A DNA stretch of 6,125 bases from Gemmatimonadota bacterium (lineage in GTDB: Bacteria > Gemmatimonadota > Gemmatimonadetes > Longimicrobiales > Longimicrobiaceae): assembly GCA_019348265.1 (NCBI GenBank), contig JAHWJV010000230.1, positions 1 through 6,125 on the forward strand, in the 5' to 3' direction. Below are positions 1 through 5,316 of this stretch, in pieces (within the stretch, counting starts at the first letter, position 1; every line of letters begins with the position of its first letter). The translations under genes were made by a program, and so were the position numbers. The notes beneath the pieces are model-generated. The model saw only the letters and a list, made by a program, of their open reading frames with translations. It did not search any database and was not told the origin of the DNA.

Positions 1-383
1 TCGCCGACATCGCGTCGTACGGCGCCGAGGTCGTCGACGGCTCGATCAGCGGCGGCCCGCCCGCTGCGGACGCGCCGCGCGCGACCCGGCTCTACCTGTC
101 CGGCCCGCGGGCGCAGGAGGTCGCCGACGTCGCCGCACCCTGGCTCGACGTGCGCGTGGTCGGGCCGGAGCTCGGCACCGCGTCGGCGATCAAGATGTGC
201 ACCGCGTCGTACTACAAGGGGCAGGTGGCGCTGGCCGCGCAGGCGCTGCTCACCGCGCAGGCGCACGGCGTCACCGACGCGGTCCTCGCCGACCTCGGCG
301 ACCTGCTCCCCGGCCCGCGCAGCGTCGCGCTGGCGGCGAGCAAGGCGTGGCGGTTCGTCGACGAGATGCGCGAGATCGCGGCG
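1..383 (+). CDS. C-terminal part of an NAD(P)-dependent 6PGDH/3-hydroxyisobutyrate dehydrogenase-like protein (fragment, both ends missing)
   Basis: The reading frame is already open at base 3, so the N-terminal Rossmann domain lies outside the window. What remains shows the end of the NAD-binding domain (VVDGSISGGPP, the usual substrate-side motif) and then the helical C-terminal domain called DUF1932/NAD-binding C. The stretch GTASAIKMCTASYYKGQVAL carries the conserved Lys that is catalytic in the beta-hydroxyacid dehydrogenase family. The family normally ends with something like EMREIAAT plus another 30-40 residues. Here recognisable similarity stops at EMREIAA near base 383, and the frame continues into an unrelated protein. 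Codons are almost uniformly G/C-ending (2 of 127 end in A or T), more extreme than in the sequence that follows. The family assignment is fairly secure; the substrate is unknown. The 3' end is chimeric, whether through real rearrangement or assembly. A naive gene call would run to the TAG at 810-812. Confidence 0.72.
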
Positions 384-539
384 ATCGCGCGCGAATGCGG
401 CGACGGCGATCTCCGTCTCACCGTCTGGCAGAACCTTCTGTTCTCCGGCATATCGGATGCCCGCGTGGCCGACGTAGAGGCGCGGGTGGCGGCGCTGGGC
501 TTGTCGACGCAGGCGACCAGCATCCGCGCCGGCCTCGTG
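384..539 (+). pseudogene. Internal fragment of a ferredoxin-type nitrite/sulfite reductase (NirA-like)
   Basis: About 52 codons, in the same frame as the preceding dehydrogenase fragment, read as an internal piece of a siroheme/4Fe-4S nitrite or sulfite reductase. The clearest block is GDGDLRLTVWQNLL, matching the family's G-x-G-x-[LI]-R-L-T-x-x-Q-N segment of the ferredoxin-like half-domain. It is followed by ALGLSTQATSIRAGLV, which in intact proteins leads straight into the ACTGN segment with the first cluster-binding Cys. That segment is absent: after GLV the sequence becomes something else. Neither start nor stop belongs to this gene, and both flanks are unrelated, so it cannot encode a working reductase here. 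Codon use (7 of 52 ending in A/T, including an ATA) differs from the 5' neighbour. The fragment's family is recognised by motif only. Nitrite versus sulfite specificity cannot be decided from it. Confidence 0.65.
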
Positions 540-605
540 CTGCACGACGAAGAGGTCGCGCCGGTCGGCGCCGCCCGGGACGAAGCCGGGTGTCGCGAGG
601 CGCAG
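540..605. other. Unplaced 66-bp linker between reductase fragment and panB
   Basis: This stretch follows the loss of reductase similarity on the plus strand and precedes the point where PanB similarity begins on the minus strand. It is open in several frames. Read on the minus strand in the panB frame it gives ATPGFVPGGADRRDLFVV, faintly like the N-terminal strand of PQQ-type glucose/sorbosone dehydrogenases (family pattern P-x-F-V-x(4)-G-D-x-x-R-L-F-V-V). That similarity covers only about 18 residues and is not a reliable call. It may be a fourth short piece of a mosaic, or simply diverged panB tail. Confidence 0.3.
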
Positions 606-1331
606 GCGCAGGAAGCGGGGCGCGAAGCTCGTGTTCAGCCCCAGCATGTCATAGAGCACCAGCACCTGCCCGTCGCACCCCGCACCGGCGCCGATACCGA
701 CCGTCGGGATGCCCAGCGAGGTGGTGATCTCGGACGCGAGATCTCCGGGGACGAGCTCCAAGACGACGGCGAATGCCCCCGCGTCTTCCAGGCGCCGGGC
801 GTCGCCGAGTAGCCTCTCGCGCTGTCCTTCTTCGCGCCCTTGAACGCGCCGTCCGCCGAGCGCATGCTCCGATTGCGGCGTCATCCCGAGGTGCCCCATC
901 ACCGGGATCCCCGCCCCGACGATCGCCTCCACGGTCGCGGCCGTGCGGGCGCTGCCGCCCTCGAGCTTCACGGCCGTGGCATCCGTCTCCTTCATGACCC
1001 GCCCGGCGTTTCGAACCGCCTCCTCTGCCGACACCTGGTAGGTGAGGAAGGGGAGATCGACCACGATCAGCGCTCGGGACACGCCGCGCCGAACCGCGCG
1101 AGCGTGGTGGATCATGTCTTCCAGCGTTACCGGAATGGTGGAGCGCAGCCCGAGAACGACCTCCCCGAGCGAGTCGCCGACGAGGATGACGTCGACACCC
1201 GCCTGGTCCAGCACGCGCGCGAACAGATAGTCATACGCGGTCAGCATCGCGATCCGCTCACCGCGCGATTTCATCGCCTGGAGATCGGTGATGCTGACGG
1301 GGCGCGCCGCGTCCCGGCTCTGCGTCGTCAT
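606..1331 (-). CDS. panB: 3-methyl-2-oxobutanoate hydroxymethyltransferase (ketopantoate hydroxymethyltransferase), C-terminus replaced
   Basis: PanB transfers a hydroxymethyl group from 5,10-methylene-tetrahydrofolate to alpha-ketoisovalerate, giving ketopantoate, the first committed step of pantothenate and CoA synthesis in the cytosol. From ATG at 1331 the frame reads MTTQSRDAARPVSITDL and then the family hallmarks: MLTAYDY (29-35), VGDSLG (51-56, Asp53 as metal ligand), VVDLPF (90-95, Asp92), VKLEGG (121-126, Lys122 and Glu124), MGHLGMTPQ (145-153), Glu192 in VLELVP (the catalytic Glu181 of E. coli) and GIGAGAGCDGQVLV (212-225). All expected metal and catalytic residues are present. Similarity ends at FAPRFLR, residue 242, base 606. 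The usual last 25-30 residues, normally ending near G-P-E-x-S-F/Y, are missing, and the frame has no stop down to the left window edge. The missing end is most likely a chimeric junction, so the true gene may be intact in the genome. It is divergent from rqcH. An AAAGGGG ribosome-binding site supports the start. Confidence 0.93.
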
Positions 1332-1334
1332 GAT

Positions 1335-1341
1335 CCCCTTT
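1335..1341 (-). promoter_or_regulatory. Ribosome-binding site of panB
   Basis: On the minus strand AAAGGGG lies three bases before the ATG at 1331-1329. It is the only purine-rich run near the start, and it supports this ATG over internal methionines such as residue 20. The spacing is slightly short for a classical Shine-Dalgarno sequence. Confidence 0.55.
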
Positions 1342-1355
1342 CTAACAATGCGGCG

Positions 1356-1388
1356 TGGCCAAACCAAGACAGGGACTCGGTTTGGCCA
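1356..1388. repeat. Perfect 10-bp inverted repeat in the panB/rqcH divergent spacer
   Basis: TGGCCAAACC (1356-1365) and its exact reverse complement GGTTTGGCCA (1379-1388) are separated by 13 bases. Each arm also contains the self-complementary TGGCCA. The repeat lies 24 bases upstream of the panB ATG and 40 bases upstream of the rqcH GTG, inside the only non-coding gap of the window (1332-1428, 97 bp). No T-run follows on either strand, so it does not look like an intrinsic terminator. An operator bound by a dimeric regulator, or a hairpin in a 5' leader, are the reasonable readings. I do not recognise it as the site of a known regulator. The rest of the spacer shows no promoter I can defend. 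Confidence 0.6.
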
Positions 1389-1428
1389 TTCGTTTGACGG
1401 CCCGACAAGCTAATCCCATCTTCCAGGG

Positions 1429-3084
1429 GTGTCAAATTCGCTGATCTACGATCCGTTGCTCGTGCGATACCTCTCCCGCGAGCTCGACGAGCGCCTTCGG
1501 GGCCGCGCATGCGCCGCGGCCCTGGTGTTTACCGGTGAGCGCCGCGCGCTCCTCCCCTTCGACCGGCGAGAGGCACTGCTGCTGGACCTGCATCCCTCGC
1601 GCGGGTGGGTCCGCCTGATCCGCTGGGACGGCCCCGAGGAGCTGGAGGCGGAGTGCCGCGGCGTCACCGCTCCCGACGACGAGCGGCTCCTACGCGTGTC
1701 GTTCCGCCTCCCGGACCGGTTCCGCGCGGAGGAGCGCGAACTGATCGTGGAGCTGCAGACGAACCAGTGGAACGCGGTGATGGTCGGCGAGGAAGCGCGA
1801 ATCCTCGCGGTCGCCTGGTCCCGCTCGGCTGGTGTGCGATCACTGCGCACCGGCGGCACGTACGAGTCACCGGCGCCGGCGGCTCGGTTCGGCGTGGGTG
1901 CGGTTTCGGAGGGCGCCGCCTGGGCTCGATGGCGCGAGGTGATGGAGGATCTCCCCATCCCCGCACGCCGGTCGGCGCTCCTCGCGAACTTCGCCTATAC
2001 CGGCAGCCCCAACGCGGACTTCCTCCTGGGCAGTCGGGATCCCGAAGCTCCCGGTGCGGATGTGCGCTCCGCGTTCGAGCGCTGGTGGTGGCTCCGCTCG
2101 CTCCCGTCTGCGCAACCGGTGCTCCTGGACCTGGGCCGTCGCGTTCTCCCCTACCCGATCGGGCTCCCCGGCGTGCCGGGGGAGCCGGTCCGCTCGCTTC
2201 TGGAAGGGATGGAGCGGCTCGCCGCGTCGTGGGACACCGACGTGGTGGCGGTGGCGGTGGAGGAGGTCTCGGCGCGGGTTCGCGGCAAGAGAGCGACCGT
2301 TGCCCGGCGGGTCGCTCGGCTCGAGGAGGAGCTGACCGGCAGCGAGGAGGCGGACTCGTTGCGCGCGTCCGCGGACCTGCTCCTCGCGAAGCTGCACGAG
2401 GTGCCGAGAGGTGTCGATGTCGTGCGTCTGGAGGACTGGGAGGAGGGAGAGGTCCTGATCCAGCTGGACCCGGCGCTCTCGGCGACGGAGAATGCGGGCC
2501 GGCTGTACGACGAGGCACGGAGGCGGGAGAGAGCCGCGGCGCGGGTGGCGCAGCTCCTGGAGGTCGCCCGCGCCGAGCTGGAGAGTTGGGACGCGGCCCT
2601 GCTGGAAGCGGAGGGGGGTACGCTGCCGAGCTGGGCGGAGCGGGAGCTGGCCAAGCCTGAGAGGGCCACCGGCGGCGGGGACGCGGGCGCGGAGCCCACT
2701 CGCCCTTACCGCGTCTACCGCACTTCGGGTGGGCTGGAGGTGCGGGTAGGAAAGAGCGCGCGGTCCAACGACGAGCTCACCTTCAAGCACGCCGCCCCGG
2801 ACGACGTCTGGCTGCACGCCCAGTCGGTGCCCGGCTCGCACGTCATCCTGCGCTGGCCGGACCCCGAGGGCGCGCCGCCGGCGCGCGACCTGGAAGAGGC
2901 GGCGACGATCGCGGCGGTGTTCAGCCGTGCACGCTCGTCCGGTTTGGTCGCGGTGGACTGGACGAGGCGAAAGCACGTGCGGAAGCCGCGCGGTGCCGCG
3001 CCGGGAAGCGTGGTGCCGCAGCGGGTCAAGACCCTCTTCGTCGAGCCTCTGGAGGCGGTCGCCGACCGCCTGCGCAGCGATTAG
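1429..3084 (+). CDS. rqcH: NFACT-family ribosome quality control protein RqcH (Rqc2 homologue)
   Basis: RqcH binds the obstructed 50S subunit with peptidyl-tRNA and recruits tRNA-Ala so that the stalled chain receives a C-terminal alanine tail that marks it for degradation. The 551 residues fit the family (B. subtilis RqcH about 570). An NFACT-N domain spans about 5-140, and a helical middle region follows. LDPALSATENAGRLYDEA (347-364) matches the family's L-D-P-x-x-S-x-x-E-N-A block and leads into the second coiled-coil arm (about 360-395); the first arm is about 285-322. The C-terminal NFACT-R domain (about 427-540) is well conserved: GKSARSNDELTFKHAAPDDV, WLHAQSVPGSHVIL and RRKHVRKPRGAAPGSVV. 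The N-terminal domain is divergent: by eye, Glu85-Arg86 stand where B. subtilis has Asp97-Arg98, and TNQWN (111-115) replaces the G-R-x-S-N motif. The GTG at 1429 is the first possible start after an in-frame TAA at 1411. AGGGG abuts or overlaps it without a spacer, so initiation is unclear. Older names for this family are FbpA or fibronectin-binding protein. Confidence 0.85.
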   Translation: MSNSLIYDPLLVRYLSRELDERLRGRACAAALVFTGERRALLPFDRREALLLDLHPSRGWVRLIRWDGPEELEAECRGVTAPDDERLLRVSFRLPDRFRAEERELIVELQTNQWNAVMVGEEARILAVAWSRSAGVRSLRTGGTYESPAPAARFGVGAVSEGAAWARWREVMEDLPIPARRSALLANFAYTGSPNADFLLGSRDPEAPGADVRSAFERWWWLRSLPSAQPVLLDLGRRVLPYPIGLPGVPGEPVRSLLEGMERLAASWDTDVVAVAVEEVSARVRGKRATVARRVARLEEELTGSEEADSLRASADLLLAKLHEVPRGVDVVRLEDWEEGEVLIQLDPALSATENAGRLYDEARRRERAAARVAQLLEVARAELESWDAALLEAEGGTLPSWAERELAKPERATGGGDAGAEPTRPYRVYRTSGGLEVRVGKSARSNDELTFKHAAPDDVWLHAQSVPGSHVILRWPDPEGAPPARDLEEAATIAAVFSRARSSGLVAVDWTRRKHVRKPRGAAPGSVVPQRVKTLFVEPLEAVADRLRSD

Positions 3085-3896
3085 CCCCGCGCCTCTCCCC
3101 GGATCGCGGCGCTCAGCCCGCGTACGAAGACGACTGCCCCTTCTATTCCCTCGCGGCCCAGCACCTCGACCAGGGCGCTCCCCACGATCACGCCGTCCGC
3201 GAGCCGCGCCACGGTCGCCGCCTGCTCGGGCGTCGAGATCCCGACTCCGACCGCGACGGGTATGGGAGACGCCGAGCGGACGGCCGACACCTCTCTCTCG
3301 AGGCTCTCCGTCAATTCCGACATCGCGCCGGTTACCCCCGTACGCGAGACGTAGTACAAAAATCCGCTCCCCGCGGCCGCGATGTTCGCGATCCGGGCGG
3401 GCTGCGTGGTGGGCGCCACCAGGCGGATCAGACTCAAAGGAGAGCTCTCGAACGCGTGCTCCAGCTCCGGGTCCGCGCCGAGCGGCAGATCGGTGACCAG
3501 CACGCCGTTTGCACCCATCTCCGCGGCGTCGCGCAAAAATCGCTCGACACCGTAGTCGAGGATGGGATTGAGGTAGGTGAAGATCACGACCGGCGTATCA
3601 CGCGCCGCGCGGAAGCGGGCGAGCAGCCCCAGGGTCCACTCCAGATCCACTCCCTGGGCGATCGCGTCGAACGAGGATCGCTGGATGGTCGGGCCGTCGG
3701 CGAGGGGGTCGCTGAAGGGGACACCGAGCTCGATCACGTCGGCGCCCGCGTCCGCGAGCGCGACCAGCGTCTCCAGGCCCTGCTCGCGTTGCGGGAAGCC
3801 GGCGGTGGTATAGAGGACGAGCGCCGCTCGACCCTCAGCGGCACACGCGGCGAAGCGATCCTGGATCGCCCGGTCAGACGATGTAGTCACGGACAC
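3081..3896 (-). CDS. trpA: Tryptophan synthase alpha subunit
   Basis: TrpA cleaves indole-3-glycerol phosphate to indole and glyceraldehyde 3-phosphate. Indole is channelled to TrpB in the alpha2-beta2 complex. The 271-residue protein is full length and a standard TIM barrel. The signature VIELGVPFSDPLADGP (54-69) carries both catalytic acids, Glu56 and Asp67 (Glu49 and Asp60 in Salmonella). TYLNP lies at 107-111. The active-site loop VSRTGVTGA is at 183-191, and the phosphate-binding glycines are in VGVGIST (216-222) and GVIVGSALV (235-243). The start is GTG at 3896, with a second GTG two codons later; either places the start inside the end of the HD-GYP gene, so translation is probably coupled. 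The stop overlaps the convergent rqcH stop. trpB is not adjacent on either side within the window, which is unusual because trpB-trpA is the common order. Confidence 0.96.
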   Translation of the reverse strand: MSVTTSSDRAIQDRFAACAAEGRAALVLYTTAGFPQREQGLETLVALADAGADVIELGVPFSDPLADGPTIQRSSFDAIAQGVDLEWTLGLLARFRAARDTPVVIFTYLNPILDYGVERFLRDAAEMGANGVLVTDLPLGADPELEHAFESSPLSLIRLVAPTTQPARIANIAAAGSGFLYYVSRTGVTGAMSELTESLEREVSAVRSASPIPVAVGVGISTPEQAATVARLADGVIVGSALVEVLGREGIEGAVVFVRGLSAAIRGEARG

Positions 3897-5316
3897 GAAT
3901 CCCGTACGTTTCTGGGTCGGTTGTCTTCACGATCGTGCGCACCGGCGCGCCCGTCGCCGGGTCCACCTCGGTGAGGTCCAGCATGCGAGGCGGGCTGAGC
4001 GGAATGCCCAACTCGTCGTAGATGATCTTCACGACCGGCTGGTGGTACACCTCGGCCAGGGTGCTCGGCGCTACGACCACGGCGAGCTCGTACGAGTCGA
4101 GGATGACCACGCTGCCGACCGGGTAGATGCCGGTGAGGTTGATGAACGACTTCACGATGACGGGGTCCATCCCCCGCTTCACGTTGTCGCGCATCTCCTT
4201 GAGGACCATCGCCGGCGTCCACGGCTCGGACTGGTACGAGCGGCGCGTGGTCGCCGCGTCGAAGCTGTCGGCCACCGCGACGATCTTGCTGAACATGCTT
4301 ATCTCGCGCGGGCGGATCGGCGGTGGGTAGCCCGTCTGGTCGACCTTCATGTGATGCTCGTAGGCGATAAGCATGGCGCGCAGCGGGAAGTCTCCGAGCC
4401 CGCGCATTTCCATCAGGGTGAGGAGCCCCTCGGTCGGGTGCTCCTTGATCAGCTCCCATTCCGGATCCGCCAGTTGGCCGGTCTTATTGGTCAGCTCGAT
4501 GGGCATGCGCGCTTTGCCCAGGTCGTGCACCAGGGCACCCATGCCGAGCTCGTACAGTTCCATGCGCGAAAGCCCGAGCTTCTTCCCCAGCGCGATCGCG
4601 AAGATGCAGACGTTGACCGAGTGCGCGAAGGTGTACTGGTCGTAGTCGCGCAGCACAGTCATGCTGATCATCGACGACTCGTTGTGCAGCACCTGGTCGA
4701 CCACCTGCTGGACGGCCCGCTTCACGCGCCGCACGCTCATCCCCTTCCCCATCCGTACACCGGTAAGCGCCTCGCGGGCGACCGCGACGGATTCGGCGTA
4801 CGTCTTCTTCGCCATCGCCCGAGATTGGTCATCCGGCAGGACTTCGGGCTGCTCGGGAAGCTCGGGCGACACGTGGATGTTCGTGACCCTGCTGCGGTCG
4901 AGCCGCTCGCTGATGCGCTCGAAGGCGTTCTCGGCGGGCGGGTCCTGCTGCAGGGCGGTGAGCGTCGCGACCCATTCCTCGCGCGTGGCGCCCGGCTCGA
5001 CCTCCAGCTGACCGATCCCATGCCCCGCCAGGGCAGCGCCCACGGCGCCGAACGTCGCGAAGCTCGCCAGCTCGATGCGGAGCCGAAGGTCGTTGACGAA
5101 GCAGAAGTCCCCGACGTATCGGAGGAGCACGCTTCCCTCGGCGGAGCAGATCCGGCCACTGAGATCTTCCACCTCGCCGAGCGCGTTCTGGACGGCGCGG
5201 TTCTCGAGCGGGTAAAGCTTCAGCGCGCGCATCGCCCCGTGGACCGCGAAAAGAAAATCGCGCCCGAGGGTCTGGGCTCCGCGATCCGCGTCACCGCCGA
5301 TGGGAGGGGCGATCAT
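3874..5316 (-). CDS. HD-GYP domain protein, putative cyclic-di-GMP phosphodiesterase
   Basis: HD-GYP proteins hydrolyse c-di-GMP (some cyclic GMP-AMP) with a di- or tri-iron/manganese centre. The 480-residue protein has no signal peptide or membrane segment and should be cytosolic. Residues 1 to about 170 form an unassigned, conserved-looking region (HGAMRALKLYPLENRAV at 26-42) rather than a receiver or PAS domain I can recognise. The catalytic domain spans about 215-400: His232 in FAHSVNV, His264-Asp265 with Lys268 in ALVHDLGKARMP, His293 in KEHP, His321-His322, Asp326 and GYP at 329-331, then VAVADSFDA (346-354) and YPVG (398-401). The motif is HHMKVDQTGYP, with Met and Gln where the textbook pattern H-H-E-x-x-D-G-x-G-Y-P has Glu and Gly, so one iron ligand may be lost. 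The other metal residues are present, so activity is likely but unproven. ATG at 5316 overlaps the HEAT gene stop (ATGA), with GAGGA upstream. Confidence 0.9.
   Translation of the reverse strand: MIAPPIGGDADRGAQTLGRDFLFAVHGAMRALKLYPLENRAVQNALGEVEDLSGRICSAEGSVLLRYVGDFCFVNDLRLRIELASFATFGAVGAALAGHGIGQLEVEPGATREEWVATLTALQQDPPAENAFERISERLDRSRVTNIHVSPELPEQPEVLPDDQSRAMAKKTYAESVAVAREALTGVRMGKGMSVRRVKRAVQQVVDQVLHNESSMISMTVLRDYDQYTFAHSVNVCIFAIALGKKLGLSRMELYELGMGALVHDLGKARMPIELTNKTGQLADPEWELIKEHPTEGLLTLMEMRGLGDFPLRAMLIAYEHHMKVDQTGYPPPIRPREISMFSKIVAVADSFDAATTRRSYQSEPWTPAMVLKEMRDNVKRGMDPVIVKSFINLTGIYPVGSVVILDSYELAVVVAPSTLAEVYHQPVVKIIYDELGIPLSPPRMLDLTEVDPATGAPVRTIVKTTDPETYGIRVRDYIV

Noticed and set aside
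540..812. Continuation of the dehydrogenase/reductase plus frame to the TAG at 810-812
   Set aside because: From 606 onward it is antisense to conserved panB sequence, so the extension is not a real C-terminus.
1339..1367. TTGGTT-N17-TAGAAA on the minus strand as a panB promoter
   Set aside because: The -10 would overlap the ribosome-binding site, placing the transcript start almost at the ATG, which contradicts use of that site. Both hexamers are also weak.
1356..1388. Inverted repeat as an intrinsic terminator
   Set aside because: It lies between divergent gene starts and has no T-run on either side.
840..1397. Plus-strand open frame of 185 codons opposite panB
   Set aside because: It lies antisense to intact PanB motifs and has no recognisable protein features; its TTG start is arbitrary.
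1394..1422. TTGACG as a -35 box for rqcH
   Set aside because: No acceptable -10 hexamer lies 16-18 bases downstream. TAATCC at 1411 is only 11 bases away.
1867..2976. Minus-strand open frame of 369 codons inside rqcH
   Set aside because: It is antisense to well-conserved NFACT-R and coiled-coil sequence, shows no domain, and has the arginine-rich composition typical of GC-rich shadow frames.
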